Origin: Hahella sp. HN01 | Lineage (GTDB): Bacteria > Pseudomonadota > Gammaproteobacteria > Pseudomonadales > Oleiphilaceae | Direction of reading: 5' to 3' | Length of the DNA stretch: 64,000 bases | NCBI RefSeq assembly: GCF_018986435.1 | Contig: NZ_JAHMIN010000024.1 | Coordinates: 29,549-93,548, forward strand | Shown: piece after piece, positions 26,651 through 35,467 of the stretch | Layout of the letters: the number at the start of each line of letters is the position of its first letter | How positions within the stretch are numbered: the first letter of the stretch is position 1 | Position numbers and translations under genes: made by a program | Notes under the pieces: model-generated | Told to the model about the DNA's origin: nothing | The model's input: the letters and a program-made list of their open reading frames with translations, nothing else | Database searches by the model: none

Positions 26651-27849
26651 GACAGCATCTCCTGCCACACTGGCGCGCTGATGCCGGGGCGGGGAAGGAA
26701 ACTCAACGCTCCCAGGTCGCTTGCCGCTCCTGGCTCGACGCCGTCCGCCTGCAGCTGCGCCATGACGGTGTCGACCAGATTAGGCGTCAGCGCCAGTTTG
26801 GTTGGCCAGCAGGTCAGAATATTCTTTTCACTGTGAACGAACGCCGTATCTGGTCGCAACATGCCTTTTTGCTGAGGCTCTGCGCGATGGATCAGGAAGC
26901 TGGACCAGCGGGATTCGCCGAGGTCAATCCAGGGGAGAAGATCTTTCACCAGGGTTTTGGCGGAATTGATCTGCGTTTCGCGGTCGAGCTCGACCCCAGT
27001 TTCCGCCAGATTGCCGCCCAAGTACCAGACGGGCTGGCCGTCCTTCATGTAGTGGGTAGTGATGGTCAGCAACGGCTTGGAGCCGGCGCCAATGCAATGT
27101 GCATAAACCGGGTGCGGATACTGATGGCGCACGATCACCATGTGCAGGGGTCTGCGTTGCATGGCGGGACGATGCAGCTGGGCTCCGTGCAGGACGCTTT
27201 CATTGCCTTCTCCCGCTGCGAGGATGAAGCGCTTGGCCTTGACGCGCACACGCTTGTTTTTGCCTACCAGGTGCATCTCCACGATTTCCCCTTGATCCTG
27301 CACTAATGTGCCGGGCTGGGTGCAGTCATACTGGAGAATGCCATCGCTGAATGGGGAGATCAGCGCATTGATCACTGAGGGGACGTCCAGCACTAATTCA
27401 TTCAGTGCGTAGAAGTTGCCATGGAAGTCTGGCGTATTGAATGCGGCGGGGCGTTCTGTGGAGGCGTCTCCAGAAACTTTGCCGCGCACGGCCTTACTGG
27501 CGAAGAACGCCGTCAGCTTGGAAACCAGGCGATCGCGGGACCACATGTAGTGATACTCGGAGAGCACACGGGCGGAGCTGAGGTCTACGTCTCCCTCGCC
27601 TTTCAGGCAGGCGCGCCAGCGATCCGGCATTTCCGAAATGGCGTTAGCGGCGGTGGTTAGCGCCCCGTTGAGGGTGTATTTGGCTCCGCCATGAATAATG
27701 CCCTGTGAACGAACGCTTTGTCCGCCGCCCAGGGTTTTCTTCTCCAATAGCAGCGTGCTATAGCCCGCTTTGCGCAGCCGATAGTTCAGCCATAGCCCAG
27801 CGATTCCCCCGCCGATAATGACGACATCTGTCTCTAGAGTTTCTGCCAT
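26647..27849 (-). CDS. FAD-dependent oxidoreductase (DAO family)
   Basis: A 400-residue flavoprotein with the N-terminal dinucleotide-binding motif DVVIIGGGIAGLWLNYRLRKAG. A second FAD-contact region reads GGGQSVRSQGIIHGG. It resembles the D-amino-acid oxidase/glycine oxidase/L-2-hydroxyglutarate dehydrogenase fold (DAO). The central region contains FILAAGEGNESVL, typical for FAD binding. The substrate cannot be assigned. No signal peptide is seen. It lies directly upstream of, and overlaps, the aldo/keto reductase gene, and is divergent from waaA across 150 bp. Confidence 0.87.
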   Translation of the reverse strand: MAETLETDVVIIGGGIAGLWLNYRLRKAGYSTLLLEKKTLGGGQSVRSQGIIHGGAKYTLNGALTTAANAISEMPDRWRACLKGEGDVDLSSARVLSEYHYMWSRDRLVSKLTAFFASKAVRGKVSGDASTERPAAFNTPDFHGNFYALNELVLDVPSVINALISPFSDGILQYDCTQPGTLVQDQGEIVEMHLVGKNKRVRVKAKRFILAAGEGNESVLHGAQLHRPAMQRRPLHMVIVRHQYPHPVYAHCIGAGSKPLLTITTHYMKDGQPVWYLGGNLAETGVELDRETQINSAKTLVKDLLPWIDLGESRWSSFLIHRAEPQQKGMLRPDTAFVHSEKNILTCWPTKLALTPNLVDTVMAQLQADGVEPGAASDLGALSFLPRPGISAPVWQEMLS

Positions 27850-27999
27850 TCGGTGGCTCCATTACGAAAAATGCGCGCCATTATAGCCGTTCGTCAGACC
27901 GAACCCAAACCCGCCGCGAGCATCATGAACAAGATTTAAAAGCCTGATTGCTCTTCCGGCGCTGTGCTAAACTCGCCTCCGGTTTGAAAGAGCGGCGAT

Positions 28000-29274
28000 A
28001 TGGCGAGATTCCTTTACACACTCATTTACTACTTGATTCTTCCTCTAATTCTAGCCCGTCTTTACTGGCGAGGTCGCGCGGCGCCCGCTTATCGGTTACG
28101 TTGGCGGGAGCGTTTAGGATGGTTCAAGGCGCCGGGGTTCGCACAACGGCCGCTCTGGGTTCATAGTGTCTCTGTTGGTGAAACGGTTGCGGCGGCGCTG
28201 TTGGTGAATCGTCTTCTGAAGGAGCATCCGGAACGTCCTATTGTCGTGACCACCATGACGCCCACTGGCTCGGAGAGGGTGAAGGCGTTATTTGGCGATC
28301 GCGTATTTCATGTCTACGCCCCTTATGATCTTCCCGGTCCTATTATGCGTTTTTTGCGCCGCCTGAATCCCAGCGCTCTAATCATTATGGAAACGGAGCT
28401 ATGGCCCAACTGGATAGCTCTATGCGCGGCGCAAGGCGTTCCCACAGTGGTGGCCAATGCGCGGCTTTCAGAGCGTTCCGCCAAGGGGTATGGCAAAGTC
28501 TCCGCCATAACGCGACCGATGCTGCAAAAGCTGTCCTGGGTGGCGGCGCAAAATGCTGTGGATGGCGGTCGTTTTGTGGCCTTGGGCTTGCCTCAGGAGC
28601 GTCTCAGCGTCACCGGAAGCATTAAATTCGATATCAGCGTGAGCGAAGAGCTGCGTGCGCAGAGCCTGGCGCTTCGAGACGCTTGGGGTGGACCCAAACG
28701 CTTCGTTTGGGTGGCCGGAAGCACTCATGAAGGCGAAGACGCTGTGATTCTGGCGGCGCATCAACAACTGTTGGCGCATCGTCCTGATGCGCTCCTGGTG
28801 ATTGTTCCCAGACATCCTGAGCGCTTCGATAAAGTGGGCGAGGATATCCTGCGGGCGGGGCTACGTATGGTCAGGCGCAGCAGTAATGCAACAGTAACCC
28901 CGGATACGCAGGTTTTACTCGGCGACACCATGGGGGAACTGCTGCGCTTTTACGCCGCAGCGGACTTGGCTTTTGTCGGCGGAAGCCTGGTCGATACGGG
29001 AGGGCATAACCCCTTGGAGCCCGCGGCAGTGGGTAAACCTGTATTGATGGGGCCGGCCGTGTTCAATTTTGCGGATATCTGCGCGCAACTGGAGCAGGCG
29101 CAAGGTCTACGTTTTGTTGAACGGGGAACGCTGGAAGACGTTTTATTGGCGTTGTGTGACGATGATGCAGCTAGGCTCCGTATGGGCGAGGCGGCGTCTA
29201 AAGTCGTCAATGATAATCGTGGGGCCCTGGATCGACTACTGGAAGGCGTTCTACAGCAAGCGCCTCAGCGTTGA
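28000..29274 (+). CDS. waaA: 3-deoxy-D-manno-octulosonic acid transferase
   Basis: Adds Kdo residues to lipid IVA at the cytoplasmic face of the inner membrane, completing the minimal lipopolysaccharide core. The 424-residue GT-B enzyme (E. coli 425) has an N-terminal membrane anchor (LYTLIYYLILPLILARL). It also has LWVHSVSVGETVAA with the catalytic Glu, VTTMTPTGSERV, METELWPNW, FVWVAGSTHEGED and the C-terminal GGHNPLEPAAVGKPVLMGP nucleotide-sugar site. It is monocistronic, ending at a terminator shared with the convergent tolC gene. Confidence 0.97.
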   Translation: MARFLYTLIYYLILPLILARLYWRGRAAPAYRLRWRERLGWFKAPGFAQRPLWVHSVSVGETVAAALLVNRLLKEHPERPIVVTTMTPTGSERVKALFGDRVFHVYAPYDLPGPIMRFLRRLNPSALIIMETELWPNWIALCAAQGVPTVVANARLSERSAKGYGKVSAITRPMLQKLSWVAAQNAVDGGRFVALGLPQERLSVTGSIKFDISVSEELRAQSLALRDAWGGPKRFVWVAGSTHEGEDAVILAAHQQLLAHRPDALLVIVPRHPERFDKVGEDILRAGLRMVRRSSNATVTPDTQVLLGDTMGELLRFYAAADLAFVGGSLVDTGGHNPLEPAAVGKPVLMGPAVFNFADICAQLEQAQGLRFVERGTLEDVLLALCDDDAARLRMGEAASKVVNDNRGALDRLLEGVLQQAPQR

Positions 29275-29288
29275 TCATCAGGTAAACT

Positions 29289-29317
29289 AAAAAGCCGCAA
29301 CTTAGTGCGGCTTTTTT
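29289..29317. terminator. bidirectional intrinsic terminator between waaA and tolC
   Basis: AAAAAGCCGCA/TGCGGCTTTTT with loop ACTTAG, followed by Ts on both strands, between convergent waaA (stop 29274) and tolC (stop 29333). Confidence 0.9.
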
Positions 29318-29332
29318 AATGCTTGCAGAGGG

Positions 29333-30661
29333 TTAACGGGTCAATACGTTGACTGGCTCCGCCAACCACTTGTTCAGCTCATTGATGTCGTTGACCGACA
29401 AGACGCCAGCGGTTTGCTTGAACGACAGCGTATTCAGAACGAAGTCGTAACGCGCGTTGGCGTAGTTGCTGAGGGATGCGTAATAGCGGCGTTCTGAATC
29501 CAGAACTTCGACGATATTGCGCGTACCCACATCATAGCCGGCGCGAGTCGCCTGCAGCGCGCTCTCGGAAGAAATGATTTCCTGTTTGCGAGCTTGGATC
29601 GACTCAATATTGGTCTGCAGCGTCCGATAAAGACTGCGCAGTTGCAGACGAATATTACGCTGAGCGGTATTCAACGACTGCTCCGCTTGTTCCAGACGAT
29701 AGCTTGCTTGACGCACGCCGGACTGGGTCGCTCCGCCGGTATAGATTGGAACGGAAAGATTTAAAGATACTGACAAATCATTGCTGCGTTCATCCGCTGC
29801 GCCACGGCCATCGGACTCACTGAAGCCATAGCTCGCTTTAGCGTCGAGGGTCGGGTAATGACCGGCTTTTTGGGCGGAAACGCTGCTTTGCGCGCTTTGC
29901 ACGCTCCAACTGGCCGCCAAAACCTGAGGGTTGTTGGCGAACGCTGTTTCTTCCCATTTCACCGCAGAGTCGGGCGATACCTGCACAACAGGTAGGCTTT
30001 CGCTGAGCACCTGCACGGTATCGGTGTAGTCTCCGGTGATGCGCTGCAGGCTTTCTAATGCAACGTCCAGCTGTCCTTGAGCGTTGATGCGCGAGACTTT
30101 GCCTGAGTCATAGGTCGCTTTGGACTCATGCACCTCAGTAATGGCGATCAATCCAACTTCAAAGCGCTCTTTCGCTTGCTCCCACTGGCGCTGAAAAGCT
30201 TCTTCCGCGCGCTTGGCGGTAGTCAGGTTGTCCCAGGCGCGTAGTACGCCGAAATAGGCGTCAGCGGTGCGGAACAGTAAATCCTGCTCTGCGCTGCGCA
30301 GGTCTTCATCGGCGCGGTTACGGGAGTATTTGCTGGCTTGATAACTGTAGTATGTGTCTAGCTTCAATAACGGTTGGGTCAATGTGACTTCGCCGCCCTG
30401 GCTGACGTAACTGTCATCCGGGGTGAGCCGAGTGTCCACGTCATGGTGGGCGACGCTGGCGCCAGCGCCGACACTGGGCATCAATCCCGCACGGGTTTGG
30501 ATGACACTTTCTGCTTCCGCATTCCTTCCCGCCAGAGCGGCCGCCAGCTCAGAATCATATTGCAGGGCTTTATTGTAGGCGGTGGCGAGATCCATGGCTT
30601 GAGTGGAGGCGCTAAGGCATAGCGCCCCGATTGAGATAAGCAATTTGCTTGGTCGGAACAT
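29333..30661 (-). CDS. tolC: TolC family outer-membrane channel protein
   Basis: Outer-membrane exit duct for type I secretion and RND/MFS efflux pumps. The 442-residue protein has a signal peptide (MFRPSKLLISIGALCLSAST, cleavage about QA-MDL). Two OEP repeats follow, with typical segments DLATAYNKALQYDSELAAA, LMPSVGAGASV, EVTLTQPLLKLD and GYDVGTRNIVEVLDSERRYY. The start at 30661 is preferred over a GTG at 30673 that would sit directly on the AGAGGGG ribosome site. It is divergent from nudF, as in E. coli tolC-nudF. A LapD-controlled adhesin, if one exists elsewhere, would need a TolC of this kind, but that is inference. Confidence 0.95.
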   Translation of the reverse strand: MFRPSKLLISIGALCLSASTQAMDLATAYNKALQYDSELAAALAGRNAEAESVIQTRAGLMPSVGAGASVAHHDVDTRLTPDDSYVSQGGEVTLTQPLLKLDTYYSYQASKYSRNRADEDLRSAEQDLLFRTADAYFGVLRAWDNLTTAKRAEEAFQRQWEQAKERFEVGLIAITEVHESKATYDSGKVSRINAQGQLDVALESLQRITGDYTDTVQVLSESLPVVQVSPDSAVKWEETAFANNPQVLAASWSVQSAQSSVSAQKAGHYPTLDAKASYGFSESDGRGAADERSNDLSVSLNLSVPIYTGGATQSGVRQASYRLEQAEQSLNTAQRNIRLQLRSLYRTLQTNIESIQARKQEIISSESALQATRAGYDVGTRNIVEVLDSERRYYASLSNYANARYDFVLNTLSFKQTAGVLSVNDINELNKWLAEPVNVLTR

Positions 30662-31059
30662 AACGTCGGGCACCCCTCTTTAACAGTCCGGGTTGTGTGG
30701 AGTAAACACTTGAAAATTCGTATGAATTAAAAATGCCGCACAGTTTAACGCAGAATGCGTCTCATTAGATCACGAAGTGTGGAAATAAAACATTACGTAT
30801 GTATACGGTGATTACATGGGGCGGTATCTTCGGTTATTTATAGGCTCCGCGCAATAGCGCTCAGGTGAGGTGGCGCGGCATGGTCTACACTGCTAACTCG
30901 CTTTGAACTCAAAACTTGGCGGCCTTAAGTCCGGATTAGAAGCGGTAAAGCCATTGCAATCGAAAATGGTTTAACATGAAATAATTGCGCTTATCTGAGC
31001 GAAAACCCGCGTCGGAAAAGGCGATACAAAATCCGGATACTATGAGCGAGAGGTGAAAG
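30662..31059. other. tolC-nudF divergent intergenic region
   Basis: 398 bp without a gene, containing the divergent promoters of tolC and the nudF operon. Visible features are an A+T-rich patch near 30715-30735, an imperfect dyad CGTAT-GT-ATACG around 30796-30808, and ATACTAT-type sequence 20-25 bp before nudF that could be a -10. I cannot place either promoter confidently and see no small coding gene. Confidence 0.4.
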
Positions 31060-31707
31060 GTGAAGCAGGATACCCAGAAACTGCCAGCGGACAGTCAATT
31101 TGGTAAGGACGATGTGGAAGTGATTTCCAGGCAGACTGGCTATCAGGGATTCTTTTCTATCCAGAAACTCGAACTCAGACACAAGTTGTTCGCGGGCGCC
31201 TGGTCTGAGCCGATTCGCCGGGAGCTGTTTGTGCGCGGCGGCGCCACTTGCATGCTTCCTTATGACCCGGTGCGTGATCAGGTGGTGCTGTGTGAGCAGT
31301 TTCGTATTGGCGCTCTATATGAAGGCTCATCGCCCTGGTTGATGGAGCTGGTGGCGGGAATCAATGAGGAAGGCGAAACGCCTGAAAGCGTTGCGTGTCG
31401 TGAAGCTCAGGAAGAGGCGGGACTGGAAGTGAAGGCTCTGCGTAAAATTCGCCATTACCTGCCGTCTCCCGGCGGAAGCTCGGAATCCATTGATCTGTTT
31501 TGTGGCTTGGTGAATGCGGAAGGGGTTGAGGGGCTGTATGGATTGCCCCATGAAGGAGAGGATATTCGCGTACACGTGGTGAGCCGCGAGCAGGCTTATG
31601 CATGGGTGGAAAGTGGGCGCATCAAGGATGCAGCGGGAATCATTGCGTTACAGTGGCTACAATTGAACCGCGAGCAATTGCTGGCGGAGTGGCGTGAGTT
31701 TTTATGA
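31060..31707 (+). CDS. nudF: ADP-ribose pyrophosphatase (Nudix)
   Basis: Hydrolyses ADP-ribose (and similar ADP-sugars) to AMP and ribose-5-phosphate. The 215-residue protein has the NudF N-terminal domain-swap region (VISRQTGYQGFFSIQKLELRH) and the Nudix box, visible as INEEGETPESVACREAQEEA. The ADPRase-specific Pro (LPSPGGSSE) follows. The start is GTG at 31060 with AGAGG six bases upstream. It is first gene of the conserved nudF-yqiB-cpdA-yqiA cluster, divergent from tolC. Confidence 0.95.
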   Translation: MKQDTQKLPADSQFGKDDVEVISRQTGYQGFFSIQKLELRHKLFAGAWSEPIRRELFVRGGATCMLPYDPVRDQVVLCEQFRIGALYEGSSPWLMELVAGINEEGETPESVACREAQEEAGLEVKALRKIRHYLPSPGGSSESIDLFCGLVNAEGVEGLYGLPHEGEDIRVHVVSREQAYAWVESGRIKDAAGIIALQWLQLNREQLLAEWREFL

Positions 31708-31744
31708 GATGATGATTTAAGACTTCAATTACGAAGGAGAATGC

Positions 31745-32188
31745 GTGAAACAACGGTACGTGCCAGACATCGCCCAATTCGGAGCTATCTGCGAGGCGAA
31801 TTACTTTCGCCTGAGCAAGCTCGTCGCCGATAGGGAAGCCGGCTCGGAGGTCACCTATTCGCTGCATAATCATGCAGCCTATCTGGGGTTAATCCGTATA
31901 AAGGTACTGGAAGCCAGTCGTTATACTAACCTCTTGTTTTTGGAACAGGTTCACGCAATTGGTCGATGGGTGAATAACCCTCAGTTAACCGTTCGGATAT
32001 ATCACGACGCGCGTATGGCGGAAGTCATCAGCGCGGTGAATCATGCGCGAGTAGAGGCGGTGAACGATTATCCTAACGGCAAAATGCATTTGCCTGATGA
32101 AAAACTGCAGCTAAACCAGTTTCTTTCCGAGTGGCTGAATTATTGTCTTCACCATGGCCATTCGACGGAAGAGCTGAGAGACTTATAA
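31745..32188 (+). CDS. yqiB: DUF1249 protein (YqiB family)
   Basis: A 147-residue cytoplasmic protein of unknown function that in gammaproteobacteria sits between nudF and cpdA, as here. Recognisable family features are the N-terminal RYVPDIAQFGAICEANYFRL, the RYTNLL segment, a central VRIYHDARMAEVI strand/helix and the C-terminal KLQLNQFLSEWL. The start is GTG at 31745 with AAGGAG five bases upstream. A CCGGCT/AGCCGG hairpin (32194-32212) follows the stop codon but lacks a U-tract. Confidence 0.92.
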   Translation: MKQRYVPDIAQFGAICEANYFRLSKLVADREAGSEVTYSLHNHAAYLGLIRIKVLEASRYTNLLFLEQVHAIGRWVNNPQLTVRIYHDARMAEVISAVNHARVEAVNDYPNGKMHLPDEKLQLNQFLSEWLNYCLHHGHSTEELRDL

Positions 32189-32396
32189 TCCCTCCGGCTC
32201 AATGTTAGCCGGCTGATTCAGGGACGAGTAAACAGCCGGTGACGGGCCAAAAGTGTCTGATTGTTGTGAAATAACACAAATTTCAATGATTATGTGACTG
32301 ACTAACTGGAAAATGTCCATATCCGGCATATATTTTTTATAAGTAAGCAAAAGGATTTTCCCGTAACAACTCACTCAGACTGCGGCGGATGATGAG

Positions 32397-33200
32397 GTGG
32401 CGTCAGACAACAACCAAGCGTTAACCGTTATTCAGGTAACTGATTCCCATCTGCGGCGGGAACCGGACGGCACTCTATTGGGTATGAACACCCGGCGTAG
32501 TCTGGACGCGGTGTTGTCGCTTGTGCGCGCCAATCACGAGAACCCGGATTTTGTGCTCGCCACCGGCGACATTGCGCAGGATGGGTCAACAGAGGCGTAT
32601 GAATGCTTCCACGAGAAAATGCTGCCGTTTCAGTGTCCGATTTACTGGTTTTCAGGCAATCATGATGACCCGGGCGTCATGGCCAAAGCGGTGCGAAATC
32701 CCGAGTGTCTGGCCAAGGTGAAAATTTTCGGTCCCTGGAAACTGATCTTTCTCGACTCCTCTGTTCGACGCAAGGTATATGGCAAGTTGGCCAAAAAAGA
32801 GTTGCAGTTATTGAAAGCGGAGCTGGAGAAAGATCAGGACAAACACGTGATCATCTGTTTCCATCATCACCCTGTCGATGTGAACTGCGCTTGGCTGGAC
32901 ACCATTGGGTTGCATAATCGGGATGATTTCTTCTCTGTGATCGACGCTTATGATCATGTCCGGCTGATACTTTGGGGGCACATTCACCAGGAATATGACC
33001 AGATGCGCAATGGCGTGCGGCTTCTGGCGACGCCGTCCACCTGCGTGCAATTCAAGCCTTACAGCGAGGATTTCGCGGTGGACAATCTGGCGCCGGGATA
33101 TCGTTGGTTGAAGCTGTATCCTGATGGACGGGTAGACACTTCCGTCGTGCGGGCCAGTCATATTGAGTTCGAGGTGGACCTCTCCAGTAAAGGCTATTGA
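32397..33200 (+). CDS. cpdA: 3',5'-cyclic-AMP phosphodiesterase
   Basis: Class III cyclic nucleotide phosphodiesterase that degrades cAMP and so damps CRP signalling. The 267-residue calcineurin-like metallophosphatase (E. coli CpdA 275) shows all metal-ligand motifs in order: VTDSHL (DxH), ATGDIAQDG (GD), FSGNHDD (GNHD), CFHHHP and GHIHQE (GHxH). The start appears to be GTG at 32397, with a weak GATGAG site. It lies 208 bp after yqiB, a gap larger than usual, that may contain its own promoter. Confidence 0.95.
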   Translation: MASDNNQALTVIQVTDSHLRREPDGTLLGMNTRRSLDAVLSLVRANHENPDFVLATGDIAQDGSTEAYECFHEKMLPFQCPIYWFSGNHDDPGVMAKAVRNPECLAKVKIFGPWKLIFLDSSVRRKVYGKLAKKELQLLKAELEKDQDKHVIICFHHHPVDVNCAWLDTIGLHNRDDFFSVIDAYDHVRLILWGHIHQEYDQMRNGVRLLATPSTCVQFKPYSEDFAVDNLAPGYRWLKLYPDGRVDTSVVRASHIEFEVDLSSKGY

Positions 33201-33252
33201 GCGTGGGCTCTTGCCGCCGTCATGACGACTTTCCTCTAGTTTGCGAGTATTG

Positions 33253-33846
33253 ATGAATCATTCCTGTATTCTTTATTTACATGGCTTTAACAGCTCTCCG
33301 CAGTCTTTTAAAGCGCAGTGCGCCAAACAATGGCTTTCCCAAACTCATCCGAGCTTAGAGCTTGCTATTCCCGATCTGCATTATTCGCCTTTAGCGGCGA
33401 TGGAGCGATTGGAGAGAGAGTATTTCGCAGGAAACGATAGGCCTCTGGGAGTCATCGGCAGCTCGCTGGGGGGCTACTACGCGGCTTATCTGCACCATAA
33501 ATATGGTGTTTCCGCGGCATTGATTAATCCCGCGGTCAGACCCTATGATCTGCTGGAAGGATACTTGGGGGTGAATAAAAATCTCTATACGGGCGAAGAG
33601 TACTTGCTGGAGCCTCACCACATGGATGAGTTGCTGGCGCTGGATTCTCCTCCTCCGGCTACAGGAGAGCGTGTTTATACCTTACTGCAGACCGGCGACG
33701 CCACTTTGAACTACCGTGAGGCGGCGCTGAAGTTCTCCGCCTGCGCGCTCTGGGTGCAACCCGGCGGGTCGCATGAGTTCGAGGATTTCGAGCGGGTTTT
33801 GCCCAGTATCGTAAATTTTTTTCTATCGTCTACAATCCAGAAATGA
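33253..33846 (+). CDS. yqiA: YqiA/YcfP-type alpha/beta-fold esterase
   Basis: A 197-residue alpha/beta-hydrolase. The strand ILYLHGFNSSPQSFKAQ carries the oxyanion region, the nucleophile elbow is IGSSLGGYYAAYL (catalytic Ser), NPAVRPYDLLEGYLG is a strong family signature, and the catalytic His is probably in GSHEFEDFE. It shows esterase activity on short acyl chains in E. coli, with the physiological substrate unknown. The ATG at 33253 is preferred over a TTG at 33241 because the conserved strand starts just after it. It is last in the nudF cluster; parE, which follows yqiA in E. coli, is replaced here by gcvH. Confidence 0.92.
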   Translation: MNHSCILYLHGFNSSPQSFKAQCAKQWLSQTHPSLELAIPDLHYSPLAAMERLEREYFAGNDRPLGVIGSSLGGYYAAYLHHKYGVSAALINPAVRPYDLLEGYLGVNKNLYTGEEYLLEPHHMDELLALDSPPPATGERVYTLLQTGDATLNYREAALKFSACALWVQPGGSHEFEDFERVLPSIVNFFLSSTIQK

Positions 33847-33937
33847 CGATAAAAGGATTTTAATAACGCAAACCTACGTATGTCCGTATAAAATACCCGA
33901 ATATTAACCTAATGAATTGACAAAGAAGGGTCAAAAG

Positions 33938-34333
33938 ATGAGCAGCGTTCCAAGTGAACTGAAATACAGCCCCACTCACGAATGGGTGTTGTTGGAAGAC
34001 AACGGCGTGGTGACTGTAGGCATTACCGATCACGCTCAGGATTTATTGGGTGACATCGTGTTTGTCGAGCTGCCTGAAGTCGGAGCGGAACTGGGCGCAG
34101 GCGACAACGCTGGTGTCGTAGAGTCCGTCAAGGCCGCATCTGACATCTACTCGCCGGTCACCGGGGAAGTGGTGGAAGTTAATGAGGCGCTGCAAGAGTC
34201 TCCAGAGCTGGTCAACAGCGACCCTTACAACGATGGCTGGCTCTTCAAAATCAAGATCGCCGACGTTAAAGAGCTGGAAGGCATGATGGATGCCGAAGCT
34301 TACACAGCACAGTGTGAAGCGGAAGAAGGCTGA
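33938..34333 (+). CDS. gcvH: glycine cleavage system H protein
   Basis: Lipoylated carrier that shuttles the aminomethyl group between the P, T and L proteins of the glycine cleavage system. The 131-residue sequence has [32 protein letters not shown], the lipoylation segment [20 protein letters not shown] (modified Lys in SVKAA) and the [13 protein letters not shown] end. The start is 33938 with AAGAAGGG seven bases upstream. It stands alone; gcvP and gcvT are not in the window. No glycine-riboswitch fold was evident in the 90-bp upstream region. Confidence 0.96.
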   Translation: MSSVPSELKYSPTHEWVLLEDNGVVTVGITDHAQDLLGDIVFVELPEVGAELGAGDNAGVVESVKAASDIYSPVTGEVVEVNEALQESPELVNSDPYNDGWLFKIKIADVKELEGMMDAEAYTAQCEAEEG

Positions 34334-34399
34334 TTCGCCGGCTTGATTTACAATGCATGCGTCCGGGATGCCCCCGGGCGCTGCTTGATTCTCGAATGT

Positions 34400-35275
34400 T
34401 TAGCGGTAGTTGCTGACGCTGACGCCCATTTCTGAAAACGACTCCTTCATCTCATCCACGTCGTAGTTGGTTAACCCCACGAACTCCAAAACATCTTTTT
34501 GGATACGGTTCCATTCATGGTCCTCCGATTGCCTGCCAAGCACGTGGAAATTTCCGCAGATGTGTTCGGATATCTTCAGTACCGCCAATATGGTTTTTTT
34601 CTCCGGATTGCGGCTTTCCCGGTCGCCAAAGATCCTCTCTGCGCTGTGATGCTCTGCAATGGCTTCGCAGAGGTGTTTGGGCAGATTCCAGGATTTGGCG
34701 GTGTAGTAGCCGACTACCGCATGATTAGTGTTCAGGCGCTCGTTCTCAGTTTCCGTGATGCGTATATCCGCGTGACTGTATGCTTCTTCAACCACCTGCA
34801 GATAGTTGGGGAAACGCTGAATCATCAGAGGAATGCCGCAGTTATGAAACAGCCCTAACAGATAAGCCTCATCCGGGGACTGGTAACCGATTTTCTTGGC
34901 GATATTGGCCGAGATGCTGGAAATATCGTTAGCGGTATCCCAGAAGCGAGTGAGCTCCACGATATGCTCATCGGACATCTCGCCCTTGATGGAAATGCCG
35001 TTGATGATGTTGACCACACTCTTTAGTCCTAAAAGAGAAACCGCCTGGGCGATAGACGCAATCTTGTTGGACAGGCCGAACATGGGGGAATTAACGAACT
35101 TCAACACTGTGCCGGCGAGCCCCACATCCTGACTGATAAGCTGGGCGATACGGCTGATATCCGGGTCGGGCATCACCTGTTCCATTTGAATATCCACCAG
35201 TATTTGCGGCTGCGGCGGTATTTTTATTCCCTGCAGAATATGCTGGATTTGCTCTTCGTTGAGTTCGGTGCTCAT
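34400..35275 (-). CDS. HDOD domain signalling protein
   Basis: A 291-residue cytoplasmic protein consisting of one HDOD domain (~20-215), related to HD phosphohydrolases but usually without the full catalytic set. Key segments are PPQPQILVDIQ, ISQDVGLAGTVLKFVNSPMFGL, QAVSLLGLKSV, LGLFHNCGIPLM and a C-terminal CEAIAEHHSAE. HDOD proteins commonly act as regulatory partners in two-component, chemotaxis or c-di-GMP networks. The start at 35275 has an AGGAG site five bases upstream, so 13 further in-frame codons upstream are excluded. The neighbours give no clue to its partner. Confidence 0.9.
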   Translation of the reverse strand: MSTELNEEQIQHILQGIKIPPQPQILVDIQMEQVMPDPDISRIAQLISQDVGLAGTVLKFVNSPMFGLSNKIASIAQAVSLLGLKSVVNIINGISIKGEMSDEHIVELTRFWDTANDISSISANIAKKIGYQSPDEAYLLGLFHNCGIPLMIQRFPNYLQVVEEAYSHADIRITETENERLNTNHAVVGYYTAKSWNLPKHLCEAIAEHHSAERIFGDRESRNPEKKTILAVLKISEHICGNFHVLGRQSEDHEWNRIQKDVLEFVGLTNYDVDEMKESFSEMGVSVSNYR

Positions 35276-35467
35276 GAGGACTCCTATGTGAATACAGCGG
35301 ATGCGACGCCGCAAATTTAAGTTTAGTCCAACTGATAAAGTCCGGGGTGTTGATGATGGCGAGCCTGACCGATATTAAGCGGCTTTGAGAGGGCTTTATC
35401 AGTTATAATCCGCGCCGTTTTATCGAATCACCAGCGCCAGCGGCGCAGCAACTAATGAGGGGCGAAT

